Source: Rhodococcus sp. H36-A4 (lineage in GTDB: Bacteria; Actinomycetota; Actinomycetes; Mycobacteriales; Mycobacteriaceae). From it: DNA of 64,000 nt. The notes under the pieces are model-generated. The model was given only the letters and a program-made list of their open reading frames with translations, had not been told where the DNA came from and did not search any database. Below are positions 15,835 through 25,226 of the stretch, piece by piece. The first letter of the stretch is position 1, and every line of letters begins with the position of its first letter. Made by a program: the position numbers and the translations under genes. The stretch lies in contig NZ_JAPVLQ010000002.1 of NCBI RefSeq assembly GCF_027158005.1, forward strand, positions 620,001 through 684,000. The letters are read 5' to 3'.

Positions 15835-16854
15835 CTACCGCCACCCGAGTGCTGGGGCAACTTCGGTGAGTAGCGCGTCGAGGACGTGGGCACAGTAGTC
15901 GACACCCAGTTGATTGGGGATGGTCAGTAGCAGGGTATCGGCGGCGGCGATGGCCTCGTCCTCTGCCAGGTCCGCGATGAGCTGATCAGGCTCTCCGGCA
16001 TAGGTTTTGCCGAAGCGGGCTTTGCCTCCGTCGAGGTTCCCCACCTGGTCTCGGCCTGTGCCTTCGCGGCCGAAGTAGGCGCGGTCGAGATCGCTGACGA
16101 TGGGAAAGATGCTGCGACTGACCGAGACTCGGGGCTCGTGCGAGTGGCCTGCGTCGGACCAAGCTTTACGGAATCGAACGATCTGCTCGGCCTGGAGCTG
16201 ATGGAACGGCACACCGGTGTCTTCGCTGAGGAGGGTCGAGCTCATCAGGTTCATACCCTGCTCGGCAGCCCATTCGGCGGTCTGCCGGGTGCCTGCACCC
16301 CACCAGATTCGGTTGCGCAGTCCCTCGGAGTACGGCTCGAGGCGCAAGAGTCCGGGGGGATTGGGGAACATCGGCGACGGGTTCGGCTCGGCGAATCCCT
16401 TGCCTTCCAGTAGCTCGAGGAACTGTCGGGTGTGCTCGCGGGCCATCGCTGCGTGGTCCGACCCCTCCGGCGGTGTGTGCCCGAAATAGCGGTATCCCTC
16501 GATGACCTGCTCGGGCGATCCCCGACTGATCCCGAGCTGAAGCCGGCCGCCCGAGATGAGATCCGCGGAACCGGCGTCCTCGGTCATGTAGAACGGGTTC
16601 TCGTACCGCATGTCGATGACGCCGGTTCCGATCTCGATCTTGCTCGTTTTGGCACCGACTGCGGCGAGGAGCGGGAACGGTGAGGAAAGTTGGTTGGCGA
16701 AATGGTGGACGCGAAAGTAGGCGCCGTCGGCACCCAATTCCTCGGCAGCAACTGCGAGATCGATGGATTGTAGGAGGACGTCGGAGGCTGATCGAGTCTG
16801 CGACTGGGGATTTGGCGTCCAATGGCCGAAGGACAAGAACCCGATGTTCTTCAT
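15835..16854 (-). CDS. LLM-class flavin-dependent oxidoreductase (luciferase-like)
   Basis: 339 residues with the TIM-barrel luciferase-like pattern: MKNIGFLSFGHWTP at strand 1, GADGAYFRVHHFANQLSSPFPLLAAVGAKT, the IEIGTGVIDMRYENPFYMTEDAGSADLISGGRLQLGISRGSPEQV core, and WWGAGTRQTAEWAAEQGMNLMSS. Such enzymes use FMNH2 or F420 to oxidise small organic compounds; the substrate cannot be read from sequence. The start is ATG 16854 because GAGGAAGAAG lies directly upstream; an in-frame extension to 16944 lacks homology. An inverted repeat (16943-16970) lies upstream. Confidence 0.88.
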   Translation of the reverse strand: MKNIGFLSFGHWTPNPQSQTRSASDVLLQSIDLAVAAEELGADGAYFRVHHFANQLSSPFPLLAAVGAKTSKIEIGTGVIDMRYENPFYMTEDAGSADLISGGRLQLGISRGSPEQVIEGYRYFGHTPPEGSDHAAMAREHTRQFLELLEGKGFAEPNPSPMFPNPPGLLRLEPYSEGLRNRIWWGAGTRQTAEWAAEQGMNLMSSTLLSEDTGVPFHQLQAEQIVRFRKAWSDAGHSHEPRVSVSRSIFPIVSDLDRAYFGREGTGRDQVGNLDGGKARFGKTYAGEPDQLIADLAEDEAIAAADTLLLTIPNQLGVDYCAHVLDALLTEVAPALGWR

Positions 16855-17002
16855 ATGCGTCTTCTTCCTCAAAGTCCGGCAAAAGTTGGCTGCACGCCCC
16901 AACATACACAGCTTAGGTTCTAGCTTCAACCAAAAGTTACTCACAGCCTTGTAATTCAGTTACAGGCTGTTCTACCTGCGAATATGGTGATAGCCGTTAG
17001 AT

Positions 17003-17066
17003 CTATCCACAAGCCATCCACAGCCTGAAGGCCTTGGTCCTCGAGTTATCCACAGTTTCATCCACA
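17003..17066 (+). promoter_or_regulatory. cluster of four DnaA-box-like 9-mers
   Basis: Same-orientation sites CTATCCACA (17003-17011), CCATCCACA (17014-17022), the consensus TTATCCACA (17046-17054) and TCATCCACA (17058-17066) lie within 64 bp of an intergenic region. One perfect and three one- or two-mismatch boxes so close together are unlikely by chance. There is no dnaA/dnaN/gyrB context, so this is not the usual oriC. It could be a DnaA-titration or regulatory site. Confidence 0.6.
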
Positions 17067-17126
17067 CCCTGTTAGTGCATATGTTCGAAACAGAAATACC
17101 GGCAGGTATCGAGTGGAGTTTTCGCG

Positions 17127-17588
17127 CTAAGCGGCACGACGTGTCTGTCTGAATCGCGCCACAAGCCCCCCGGCGACGACGACTTGGCCGATGAACAGCG
17201 CGAGAGGCAGCATCAACAGCTCCCACCCTGTCGTGGCGAAGTATCCCGCCCAGAGAACAATCGCGAAAGCGATTGTCCAGGTGATGATCTGCCCGGCAGT
17301 CATGGCTGCGCTTGCGTATTGTCCGGCGCGCAGCACGCGCGGAAGGGCGATAGCCCCCGTGACCGCTCCGATTAGGGAAGCAATCACACCGACCACCGTC
17401 GGAAATACCACCATCAGCTCGAACAGCGGCCCCGGTTCGATCACACCGGAGACCACCAGTTGAGGGACGCAGTACAGCAACACCAACATTGTGCAGAGCA
17501 CCGTCAGGGCCGAAAGGTACGTCAGTGTCACCTTCACGATCAGGTTGTTTTTCGTAAAGTCTGCTGCCACACACTCGTCATGCCCCAC
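17127..17588 (-). CDS. hypothetical four-helix membrane protein
   Basis: 153 residues from a GTG start, with four predicted transmembrane segments (about 18-45, 55-82, 95-115, 120-143) and a short basic C-terminus (RFRQTRRAA). Small integral membrane protein of unknown function; no catalytic motif visible. It follows the phospholipase D-like gene by 36 bp on the same strand, so the two may be co-transcribed. Confidence 0.65.
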   Translation of the reverse strand: MGHDECVAADFTKNNLIVKVTLTYLSALTVLCTMLVLLYCVPQLVVSGVIEPGPLFELMVVFPTVVGVIASLIGAVTGAIALPRVLRAGQYASAAMTAGQIITWTIAFAIVLWAGYFATTGWELLMLPLALFIGQVVVAGGLVARFRQTRRAA

Positions 17589-17624
17589 GATCTCATGCTT
17601 CCAGTGGGTCGCACTGACACCCAG

Positions 17625-19295
17625 TCAGAAGTGCTTGCGCAACCGCATCCCGAAAGGGCGACCGTCCGGATCGACGAACAACCTGTATGCCAACGATGCG
17701 AGCCGTTGCTGCCACTCCGCTGGCACCTCGATGTTGTGTGCGCGCAACCTACCCGCAGGCCGTGGCGTCGCCCCCGGCGCACGGTGCCAAGCGTCGAGAC
17801 GATCTGCACTCGCACCGACGACGTCGAAGAACGAGCCTGGATCGAGAAGATCCGCGTCGTCCCCCGGCGCGCGATCGAGGTGCTCGCGCATCAGCTCGAG
17901 GCGTAGAGATCGTGCGAATACCCGGGCACGGTCGCCATGACCGCCCGGGTCGACCGGCTCACGGCGATCGATCTCTTCGTCGATGATCGCGGCCGTCAAC
18001 TCCGAATCGTGTGTCCACGAGCGGCGATTGAAGTTGTCCGAGCCCACGGCCGCCCAGACGTCGTCGATGATGCAGACCTTCGAATGCACGTACACCGGTA
18101 TGCCGCGGTCGTTTTCGATATCCAGCACCAACACTCGGTCGCCACCGGCCTCTCGAATGACATCGAGCGCCGCGGAGTGACCGAGCAGCGCCGACGGGAT
18201 GGTGATCGCGCTGTCGTCGTCGAGATGCTTCGGGACGACGATGACGAGCCGAAGGTCGGGTGAACGTCGTAGTGCAGCGGCGAAGACACGTGCGACGTCG
18301 ACGGACCACAGGTACTGATCTTCCACATACACCAGCTGGCGAGCGCGACGAAGGGCTTTCGCATACGCGCGAGCGGCACTGCGCTCACCCTTGGTGGCGA
18401 ACGGATACGCCGGTCGACGGCGGGGGTACGTCCGGAGTAGCTGCACCGAGCACGATCCCAGCGGCTCGGGGCCGGCAGGTGACTCCGGGAGTTCCGAAGG
18501 CTCGCGCGTCACTCCCCGGAGAATGTCCGGAAGAGCGTGCCAGGGCAGCCGCGACAAGGCAGCCGGGTCCTCCCACCGTTCTCGAAACACATCCTCGACG
18601 TCGCGGACTGCGGGGCCCTCGAGCTGCACCTGCATGTCGTGCCACGCGGGAGTCTCGCCGTACTCCGGGGGGAAGGGCCTACTGATGGGGTCGCCGAAGT
18701 GATCGGCATCGTCCCGGCGGGCGCGTGCTAGATCGATGCCCCCGACGAACGCGACGTCCTGAAGGTCTTTGCCGACGTAGCGAATGACCACGAATTTTTG
18801 ATGATGGCTTCCCAGCATCAGTACTCGTTGGTCGAGGACGACCTCGCCGCCCGACTCTTCCAGTCGCTCGGCGAGCTTGCGGTTCTTCCGGCCCGCGAAC
18901 CCGAGAGTCTCGATGTGCGAGCGCCACACCATGCCTTTGACGATCCCGCCGCGCTCGGCGACGCCGGACAGTGCGTCGTCGACTGTCTCGCCGTCGTCGG
19001 TGAGGAGCTGATCCGGATCGCCGCGCCAATCGGTGAAGAAGACCAGGTCGTCACGACCAGCTTCGGACAAGGCCTCTGCGAGCCGCGCGAAGTACTTCTT
19101 CCCGTGCACCAGCGGCGTGACGCGATTGCCCTCGGTCCACGCTGCGATCCGGGTGTCGGGATTGTCGCGTTCCTCGGCGCTCAGGAACCACGGATGGGCC
19201 GAATCGAAATCTCGAACCTCGTCGTCAAGGGCGGTGATGCTGCGTCCGAGTCGCTTCGCCACCACGTCGATCATGCGGCGTGCCCGCTGCGTCAT
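17625..19295 (-). CDS. phospholipase D-family protein
   Basis: 556 residues from ATG 19295. Two PLD half-sites are visible. The first is HHQKFVV near residues 164-170 followed by GGIDLAR, but the Asp expected in HxK(x)4D is Arg. The second is canonical: VHSKVCIIDD...GSDNFNRRS. Other PLD features are WHDMQVQLEGPAVRDVEDVFRERW and EDQYLWSVDVARVFAAAL. The family cleaves or transfers phosphodiester head groups; here it may be a cytosolic phospholipase or cardiolipin-synthase-like enzyme, as no signal peptide is seen. Upstream in-frame residues to 19445 overlap intergenic DNA and look non-coding. Confidence 0.85.
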   Translation of the reverse strand: MTQRARRMIDVVAKRLGRSITALDDEVRDFDSAHPWFLSAEERDNPDTRIAAWTEGNRVTPLVHGKKYFARLAEALSEAGRDDLVFFTDWRGDPDQLLTDDGETVDDALSGVAERGGIVKGMVWRSHIETLGFAGRKNRKLAERLEESGGEVVLDQRVLMLGSHHQKFVVIRYVGKDLQDVAFVGGIDLARARRDDADHFGDPISRPFPPEYGETPAWHDMQVQLEGPAVRDVEDVFRERWEDPAALSRLPWHALPDILRGVTREPSELPESPAGPEPLGSCSVQLLRTYPRRRPAYPFATKGERSAARAYAKALRRARQLVYVEDQYLWSVDVARVFAAALRRSPDLRLVIVVPKHLDDDSAITIPSALLGHSAALDVIREAGGDRVLVLDIENDRGIPVYVHSKVCIIDDVWAAVGSDNFNRRSWTHDSELTAAIIDEEIDRREPVDPGGHGDRARVFARSLRLELMREHLDRAPGDDADLLDPGSFFDVVGASADRLDAWHRAPGATPRPAGRLRAHNIEVPAEWQQRLASLAYRLFVDPDGRPFGMRLRKHF

Positions 19296-19365
19296 CACGC
19301 ACGAGATTCTGTCAGAGTCCCGCACGATCTGCCGCATCCAGATGGCATGCGCGTGCTGGTCTTGC

Positions 19366-19725
19366 TCAGGTCGTCGGGTTGAACTCGGGCTGATCGATGA
19401 TGCGCAACCACGACCCGTCGGGCTGACGCTGCACGACCTGCGCACGTGCGCCTGCGTCGTCCTTCGGCGCCGTGGACGTCAGCGCAATGTCACCGTGGAG
19501 GAGCGTCGGGAGGCCTTCCTCCGCTTCGAAGCGTGGACCGTGTGCAAGAACCGATGCCCACAGTTCTTCGATCGCGACGCGTCCGACAGTTGTTTTTCCT
19601 GTGGGATAGGCCATGACTGCATCCTCGGCGTACAGCGCGGCGACGCCTTCCGCATCGCCTGTGTTGGACCGCTCGACGAAAAGTCGGGTGATGTCTTCTG
19701 GGGTGAGTGCTTTCTCTCGTGTCAT
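19366..19725 (-). CDS. SnoaL/NTF2-like small protein
   Basis: 119 residues (MTREKALTPEDITRLFVERSNTGDAEGVAALYAEDAVMAYP...), the single-domain alpha+beta barrel of the SnoaL/ketosteroid-isomerase-like family. Members are small hydrolases, isomerases or binding proteins, and the exact activity is not readable. The start ATG 19725 fits the family; the longer frame to 19761 adds unrelated residues. It is divergent from the LysR gene 70 bp away, which suggests LysR control. Confidence 0.8.
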   Translation of the reverse strand: MTREKALTPEDITRLFVERSNTGDAEGVAALYAEDAVMAYPTGKTTVGRVAIEELWASVLAHGPRFEAEEGLPTLLHGDIALTSTAPKDDAGARAQVVQRQPDGSWLRIIDQPEFNPTT

Positions 19726-19795
19726 GTCTCCAGATTGCAAGTGCACGAACCAGAAGTCCAACAGATTGTAGCGATCGAAACTAGAATCTCGGCTT

Positions 19796-20671
19796 ATGGA
19801 GCTGCGTCAACTGGAATACTTCGTGGCAGTAGCGGAAGAGGCGAACTTCACCCGTGCTGCGGAACGGGTGAAGGTCAGTCAATCCGGCATCAGTGCCCAA
19901 ATTCGTGCACTCGAGCGCGAGGTCGGCGCACAACTGATCGATCGCAGCAGCCGTGTCGCGACGCTGACGGTCGCCGGTAAGGCAGCGATCGAACATGCCC
20001 GGACTGCCCTGAGGTCTGCTGCAGACCTTCAGGTTTCCGTCGACGAAGTCCATTCGCTCGTGCGGGGTCGCGTCAGCGTCGGCATGGTCACCGCATGCAC
20101 CGTCACCCCGATGTTCGACGCGTTGGCCGACTTCCACTTCGAGTATCCCGGTGTCGATATCTCATTGGCCGAGGGCAATTCGGACGATCTGATCGCAAGA
20201 ATACGATCGGGTGCACTCGACCTGGCCCTCGTCGGCACCGCCTCGGCGCCACCCGAGGGGCTTGATTCGATGGTCATCATCGCCGAAGGACTCGCAGCGT
20301 GCGTTCCCGCACAACTCCCACTCGCGTCCGAGAGCACTGTGAGCCTGAGCCAGGTATGCGCGTATCGAATCGTCTGCCTGCCCCCGGGCACCGGAATCAG
20401 AGCGGTCTTCGACGACGCCTGCGCAGAACAAGGCATCGTCGCCGACATTGCCTTCGCCGCGAGCGCCCCCGCCGCAGTCGCGGACTTGGCCGCGCGCGGC
20501 ATGGGCGTCGGAATACTCAGTCGATCGATGGCAACCGCTTTCAGCGATCAGTTGATTGCGGTGCCGATATCCGGTGTCACCATCGACGCAGTTCTCGCTC
20601 TGGTGTGGTCGGACAGGCCGAGTGCCGCAGTGAAGGAACTTCTCGCGGGCATGCGAAGACGCTTTGCTTAG
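19796..20671 (+). CDS. LysR-family transcriptional regulator
   Basis: 291 residues, standard for the family. The N-terminal winged helix (MELRQLEYFVAVAEEANFTRAAERVKVSQSGISAQIRALER region, residues 1-60) is followed by a periplasmic-binding-protein-like effector domain (about 90-290; VSVGMVTACTV, DLALVGTAS, GVGILSRSMA). It is divergently oriented to the SnoaL-like gene, the usual LysR target arrangement, and ends 24 bp from the convergent Old Yellow Enzyme gene. The effector is unknown. Confidence 0.92.
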   Translation: MELRQLEYFVAVAEEANFTRAAERVKVSQSGISAQIRALEREVGAQLIDRSSRVATLTVAGKAAIEHARTALRSAADLQVSVDEVHSLVRGRVSVGMVTACTVTPMFDALADFHFEYPGVDISLAEGNSDDLIARIRSGALDLALVGTASAPPEGLDSMVIIAEGLAACVPAQLPLASESTVSLSQVCAYRIVCLPPGTGIRAVFDDACAEQGIVADIAFAASAPAAVADLAARGMGVGILSRSMATAFSDQLIAVPISGVTIDAVLALVWSDRPSAAVKELLAGMRRRFA

Positions 20672-20695
20672 CTGATGTTGCGCCGCGAGCCTGAC

Positions 20696-21853
20696 TCAGT
20701 TCAGCGAGGTGATGTGCTCGCGGGCGAACGGGATGCGGTCGTCGAGACGTCCCTGCTGAACCTTGTTCACCCATTCCGGGTCGGCCAGCAATGCCCGGCC
20801 GACGGCGACGATGTCGAACTCTCCACGCTCGAATTGCGCGAGCAGCGGGTCGAGACTGGTTGTACCTGCGGTGGAATCCTTGACCCATGCGCCGGTGAAT
20901 ACCTGGTCGAGGCCGACCGAACCGACTGTGATGGTAGGCAATCCGGTGATCGACTTCGTCCAACCGGCAAGTCCGCGTTCGCCTTCCACCCCGGACAGCT
21001 CAGGGAAGGCGGGCTCCCAGTGGCGTCGCGTCGAGGGGTGCAGAACATCGACACCCGCGTCGACCAGCGGAGCGAGGATGCCTTCGAGTTGCTGCGGAGT
21101 CTGGGCCAGTCGGGCGTCGTAGTGGCCCGATTTCCACTGCGAGAATCGGTACACGATCGCGAACTCCGGCCCGACGGCGGCGCGAATGGCTGCGACCACC
21201 TCGGCAGGGAATCGGGTACGGGCCTCCAGCGAACCGCCGTATCCGTCCTCGCGAGTGTTGGTCTGCTCCCACAGGAACTCATCGAGAAGGTACCCGTGCG
21301 CACCGTGCAGTTCGACGCCGTCGAATCCGGTCTTCTTGGCGTTCACCGCGGCATCGACCCAGAATTGCTTCTGTTCTTCCAGATCAGCGGCGGTGAACGC
21401 TCGGCCGACCGGCGAGCCGTCGAGAGCGAGTCCCGACGGGCTGACGGTGACGACGTCGGGGTTGAACCTCGGCGTCGCGCCTCGTTCGACACCGAGATGC
21501 CATAGCTGAGGGATGATCGCGCTGCCCTCGGCGTGTACTGCGTCGACGACGCCCTTCCAGCCCTCGAGGCTTTCGTCGCCGTGGATGTGGGGGACTCGGG
21601 AGTCCGGGCCTGCGGCCGGGTCGGGAATCAGCGTGCCCTCGGTGATGATCAGCGAGGTCCCACCTGCGGCTCGCCTGCGGTAGTACTCGGCGACGTTTTC
21701 GCGGGGCACTCCACCTGGAGAGAACGCGCGTGTCATCGGTGCCATCGCGAAACGATTGCGCAACTTCAAGGACTTCACCTCGATGGGGGTGAAGAGTCCG
21801 TCTGCGTCGAGGTCGAGGTTGCTCACTGCGGGTTGGGTCACGTAGCGGTCCAA
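20696..21853 (-). CDS. NADH:flavin oxidoreductase, Old Yellow Enzyme family
   Basis: About 376-385 residues forming one FMN-binding TIM barrel. Signatures include LFTPIEVKSLKLRNRFAMAPMTRAFS, IIPQLWHLGVERG, the catalytic HGAHGYLLDEFL and phosphate-binding VGSVGLDQVF/AVGRALLADPEW. OYEs reduce activated C=C bonds at the expense of NAD(P)H. The start is uncertain: TTG 21853, GTG 21841 or GTG 21826. It is divergent from the SDR at 21919; together with the acyl-CoA dehydrogenase they could handle an unsaturated carbonyl compound. Confidence 0.9.
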   Translation of the reverse strand: MDRYVTQPAVSNLDLDADGLFTPIEVKSLKLRNRFAMAPMTRAFSPGGVPRENVAEYYRRRAAGGTSLIITEGTLIPDPAAGPDSRVPHIHGDESLEGWKGVVDAVHAEGSAIIPQLWHLGVERGATPRFNPDVVTVSPSGLALDGSPVGRAFTAADLEEQKQFWVDAAVNAKKTGFDGVELHGAHGYLLDEFLWEQTNTREDGYGGSLEARTRFPAEVVAAIRAAVGPEFAIVYRFSQWKSGHYDARLAQTPQQLEGILAPLVDAGVDVLHPSTRRHWEPAFPELSGVEGERGLAGWTKSITGLPTITVGSVGLDQVFTGAWVKDSTAGTTSLDPLLAQFERGEFDIVAVGRALLADPEWVNKVQQGRLDDRIPFAREHITSLN

Positions 21854-21918
21854 CTGATAGCGCGTGGCCGCTATTCCTTCGAGTCAATGTGCGACGGGGC
21901 GCGTGCTATACCTGGGTG

Positions 21919-22740
21919 ATGAAGGTTACAGGCAAGGTCGCGATCGTCACCGGTGGCGGCGGAGGAATCGGCGGAGCGCTCGCCGAGCGACTGGTCACCG
22001 AAGGTGCCCACGTGGTCGTGTCCGATCTGAACGCAACGGCTGCTTCGGAGGTTGTCTCTCGTATCGAGCAGACAAGTCCGGGCGCGGCGGTATCCCTCGG
22101 CGGGGACGCATCCGTCGTCGAGGACATCACTGCACTCATTGCGCTCGCCGAGGATACTTTCGGACCGGTAGACCTTTATTTTGCCAACGCCGGGATCGGC
22201 GGCGCGCCGGGATTGGACGCCAGCGAGGCCGACTGGGATCTATCCATCGACGTCAATCTTCGTGCGCACATCAGAGCTGCGCAGCTACTGGTTCCCGCGT
22301 GGATCGAACGTGGTGAGGGATACTTCGTCAGTACTGCTTCTGCTGCAGGGCTGCTCACTCAAATCGGTTCTGCCACATACTCGGTCACTAAACATGCAGC
22401 CGTTGGCTTTTCGGAGTGGCTCAATGTCACCTACGGCGATCGTGGTATCAGAGTCAGCTGCCTGTGCCCGATGGGCGTCAACACCAAGTTGCTGTACGAG
22501 GGGCAAGAGTCCGGGAGTGCCCTGGGTGCTGCTGCGACCAAGGCAGTGTTGGCTGCCGGTGACGTCCTCGAGCCGGCCGATGTCGCCGAGATCGTGCTCG
22601 CCGCGATGGATGCAGAACAGTTCCTGATTCTCCCGCACACCAACGTGTTGGACATGTACCGCAACAAAGGATCCGATTACGACCGGTGGCTTCGCGGAAT
22701 GCGCCGCTACCAAACCGCCCTCATGGGCGAAAACAACTGA
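21919..22740 (+). CDS. short-chain dehydrogenase/reductase
   Basis: 273 residues. The Rossmann cofactor loop is TGGGGGIGG near residues 11-19, then NAGIGG, catalytic Ser in STASAAG and Tyr/Lys in [15 protein letters not shown]. It oxidises or reduces an alcohol/ketone with NAD(P). The start is ATG 21919; the open frame extends 30 bp upstream but those residues do not fit the family. Ten bases separate it from the acyl-CoA dehydrogenase, implying one operon. Confidence 0.9.
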   Translation: MKVTGKVAIVTGGGGGIGGALAERLVTEGAHVVVSDLNATAASEVVSRIEQTSPGAAVSLGGDASVVEDITALIALAEDTFGPVDLYFANAGIGGAPGLDASEADWDLSIDVNLRAHIRAAQLLVPAWIERGEGYFVSTASAAGLLTQIGSATYSVTKHAAVGFSEWLNVTYGDRGIRVSCLCPMGVNTKLLYEGQESGSALGAAATKAVLAAGDVLEPADVAEIVLAAMDAEQFLILPHTNVLDMYRNKGSDYDRWLRGMRRYQTALMGENN

Positions 22741-22750
22741 GGGGAAACAC

Positions 22751-23956
22751 GTGTCGTTCTTCGAAACTACCGACCGGGCCAAGAAGTACGAAACCGACTT
22801 GCTCGAGTTCATGGACTCGCACATCTACCCGGCGGAGGCCGTGTACAGCGAACAGATGCGAGAACTCGGCGATCCACACGGTCAGCCTCAGATCATCGAG
22901 GACCTCAAGAAGGAAGCCCGGTCACGGGGACTCTGGAATCTCTTTCACCCGCACCCTGAATGGGGGCCAGGGCTCACCAACCTCGAATATGCACCGCTCG
23001 CCGAGATCATGGGTCGAAGCCTGCTCGCACCGGAGGCATGCAACTGCAACGCCCCTGATACCGGCAACATGGAGGTCCTCACGCTTTTCGGGACCGAGGA
23101 GCACCAGGAAAAGTATCTGAAGCCACTGCTGGACGGCACAATTCGGTCTGCATTCGCCATGACCGAACCTGCAGTTGCAAGTTCCGATGCCACCAACATC
23201 GAGATGAGCATGGTGCTCGACGGTGACGACTACATCCTGAACGGCCGCAAGTGGTGGACGTCCAACGCGTTGCACAAGAATTGCAAGGTGCTCATCGTCA
23301 TGGGCAAGACCGATCCAGGCGCGGACACCCACCGTCAGCAGTCGATGTTGGTCGTCCCGATCGATGCTCCCGGCGTCACGGTTGTCCGCAATCTGCCGGT
23401 CTTCGGCTACGTCGACCGAGAAGGTCACGCCGAAGTGCTCTTCGAGAATGTTCGAGTGCCGTCGAAGGACGTGTTGAAAGGCCCGGGTGAAGGCTTCGCC
23501 ATCAGCCAGGCGCGTCTCGGGCCTGGTCGCATCCACCATGCGATGCGGACCATCGGTGTGGCCGAGCGTGCTCTCGAATTGCTTTGTCGTCGTGCGGTAT
23601 CGAGAGTCACGTTCGGAAAGCCGATTGCGACGCGGGCCAACATTCAGGACTGGATCGCGGAGGCTCGCATCGATATCGAGATGACGCGCCTATTGACTTT
23701 GAAGGCCGCATATCTGATGGACACGGTCGGCAACAAGCAAGCGCGAACCGAGATCGCAGCCATCAAGGTTGCTGCGCCCGAGATGGCTCTGAAGATCATC
23801 GACCGCGCCATCCAGGTCCACGGTGGGGGCGGCGTCAGCGACGACTTCCCACTCGCCATGATGTACGCCCACATTCGTGCCCTGCGACTCGCCGACGGTC
23901 CCGACGAGGTCCACAAGATGTCCATCGCGAAGATGGAGTTGCGCCAATACATGTGA
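22751..23956 (+). CDS. acyl-CoA dehydrogenase (ACAD10/11-like)
   Basis: 401 residues. It has an N-terminal helical domain, the FAD-contacting [20 protein letters not shown] segment, the beta domain [19 protein letters not shown], and a C-terminal helical domain with [27 protein letters not shown] and [34 protein letters not shown]. It introduces an alpha,beta double bond in an acyl-CoA. The family resemblance is to the FadE2/ACAD11 branch. The gene ends at a strong terminator hairpin. Confidence 0.93.
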   Translation: MSFFETTDRAKKYETDLLEFMDSHIYPAEAVYSEQMRELGDPHGQPQIIEDLKKEARSRGLWNLFHPHPEWGPGLTNLEYAPLAEIMGRSLLAPEACNCNAPDTGNMEVLTLFGTEEHQEKYLKPLLDGTIRSAFAMTEPAVASSDATNIEMSMVLDGDDYILNGRKWWTSNALHKNCKVLIVMGKTDPGADTHRQQSMLVVPIDAPGVTVVRNLPVFGYVDREGHAEVLFENVRVPSKDVLKGPGEGFAISQARLGPGRIHHAMRTIGVAERALELLCRRAVSRVTFGKPIATRANIQDWIAEARIDIEMTRLLTLKAAYLMDTVGNKQARTEIAAIKVAAPEMALKIIDRAIQVHGGGGVSDDFPLAMMYAHIRALRLADGPDEVHKMSIAKMELRQYM

Positions 23957-23980
23957 ACCGCATCCGAGTGATGACGCACA

Positions 23981-24018
23981 TGAGCGGAAATACGTCCTGG
24001 GGGACGTATTTCCGCTCA
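23981..24018. terminator. bidirectional terminator hairpin
   Basis: A perfect 16-bp inverted repeat: TGAGCGGAAATACGTC (23981-23996) and its complement (24003-24018) around a 6-base loop, between the convergent acyl-CoA dehydrogenase and alcohol dehydrogenase genes. Confidence 0.8.
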
Positions 24019-24032
24019 CGTGCCTCAGGCGC

Positions 24033-25142
24033 CTAGAAGTGGATGACACCTCGCATGTTCTTGCCGTCGCGTAGGTCCTGGTATCCCTCGTTGACCTGCT
24101 CGAGGCTGTACGTCGTGGTGATCAACTCGTCCAGCTTCAGCTGCCCGGCGTCGTAGAGGCGCAGTAGTCGAACGATGTCGTACTGCGGGTTCGCCGACCC
24201 GAACAGAGTGCCCTTGATCGTCTTCTGGTTGAGCGTGAGATCGGTGCCCGAGACGTGCACGGTCAGGGCCGCAGGATCGGCAAGACCGGTGATGACGACG
24301 GTTCCGCCTTTGCCGATCGCGGCGGTCGCAGCCTGGACGACTTCTTCGTCGACGGTCCCGACGAGGATCAGCGCTTGATCGGCACCCTGTCCCCAGGTGA
24401 GCTCGGTGAGCTTCTCCTGTGCTGATGCGTAGTCCGCAAAAGCGTGCGTGGCACCGAATTTCAGTGCTTGGTTTCGTTTGAATTCGAGTGGGTCGACGAC
24501 GATGACGTGCTTGGCGCCGGAGTGAACAGCGCCTTGCACGGCGTTGATGCCGAGGCCGCCGATGCCGTAGATGATGACCGAATCGCCCGCTCGGACCCCA
24601 CCTGCGTAGACAGCGGTTCCCCAGCCTGAAGGGACGCCGCAGCCGACGAGCACTGCGATTTCCAATGGCAGCCAGTCGTCGACCTTCACGACCGAGTGCT
24701 GGGAAATGGTTGCTCGATCGGCGAAGGTGCCGAGCATGCACATGGCGCCGAACTCGGTGCCCTTGCTGTCACGACGGCGGAAGCTGCCGTCGGTCATGCT
24801 GCCTTCGAGGATGGTGGCGCCCATATCGCACAGGCTCTGTCGGCCGGTCGAACAGTAGCGGCAGGTGCCGCAGTTCGGGATGAACGAGCACACGACATGA
24901 TCGCCGGGCTTGACCTTGGTGACGCCGGGGCCCACTTCTTCGATGATTCCTGAGCCTTCGTGGCCGCCGACGATCGGAAAGCGCGGGGGAAGGTCGCCGT
25001 CGAGGAGGTGCAGATCCGAATGGCACAGACCAGCGGCGACGTACTTGATGAGTACCTCACCGGGGCCTGGGCCGTCCATGTCGAGTTCGATGATCTCGAA
25101 CGGCTTATGGGCCTCGAACAAAACAGCTGCTTTGATTTTCAC
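24033..25142 (-). CDS. zinc alcohol dehydrogenase, NDMA/mycofactocin-type
   Basis: 369 residues from GTG 25142 with AGGAGA upstream. A medium-chain dehydrogenase with catalytic-zinc ligands in [10 protein letters not shown] and GGHEGSG, the structural-zinc cysteine set [15 protein letters not shown], and the Rossmann motif [13 protein letters not shown]. The [12 protein letters not shown] region and overall length match the NDMA-dependent (mycofactocin-associated) alcohol dehydrogenases of actinobacteria, in which NAD(H) stays bound. It probably oxidises a primary alcohol. The upstream gene on the same strand is a GAF-Fis activator, and the 84-bp gap holds two palindromic sites. Confidence 0.9.
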   Translation of the reverse strand: MKIKAAVLFEAHKPFEIIELDMDGPGPGEVLIKYVAAGLCHSDLHLLDGDLPPRFPIVGGHEGSGIIEEVGPGVTKVKPGDHVVCSFIPNCGTCRYCSTGRQSLCDMGATILEGSMTDGSFRRRDSKGTEFGAMCMLGTFADRATISQHSVVKVDDWLPLEIAVLVGCGVPSGWGTAVYAGGVRAGDSVIIYGIGGLGINAVQGAVHSGAKHVIVVDPLEFKRNQALKFGATHAFADYASAQEKLTELTWGQGADQALILVGTVDEEVVQAATAAIGKGGTVVITGLADPAALTVHVSGTDLTLNQKTIKGTLFGSANPQYDIVRLLRLYDAGQLKLDELITTTYSLEQVNEGYQDLRDGKNMRGVIHF

Positions 25143-25176
25143 AAAAGTCTCCTACCGGTAGGTGGCGCTTTACCAT

Positions 25177-25192
25177 CGTGACCTGGATCACA
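25177..25192 (-). promoter_or_regulatory. CRP/FNR-type site upstream of the alcohol dehydrogenase
   Basis: Read on the minus strand it is TGTGA-N6-TCACG, one mismatch from the CRP consensus TGTGA-N6-TCACA. It lies 35-50 bp before the dehydrogenase start. Binding is a prediction. Confidence 0.5.
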
Positions 25193-25201
25193 CGCGGCGA
25201 G

Positions 25202-25218
25202 TGTTCAGATATTGAACA
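25202..25218. promoter_or_regulatory. palindrome TGTTCA-N5-TGAACA
   Basis: A perfect 6-5-6 inverted repeat just downstream of the activator gene's stop and about 60-75 bp before the dehydrogenase start. It is a natural candidate for the binding site of the adjacent Fis-type regulator. Confidence 0.5.
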
Positions 25219-25226
25219 ACCTTGTC

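Noticed and set aside
17003..17066. Chromosomal origin of replication
   Set aside because: DnaA boxes are present, but there is no dnaA, dnaN, recF or gyrB nearby and no AT-rich unwinding element.
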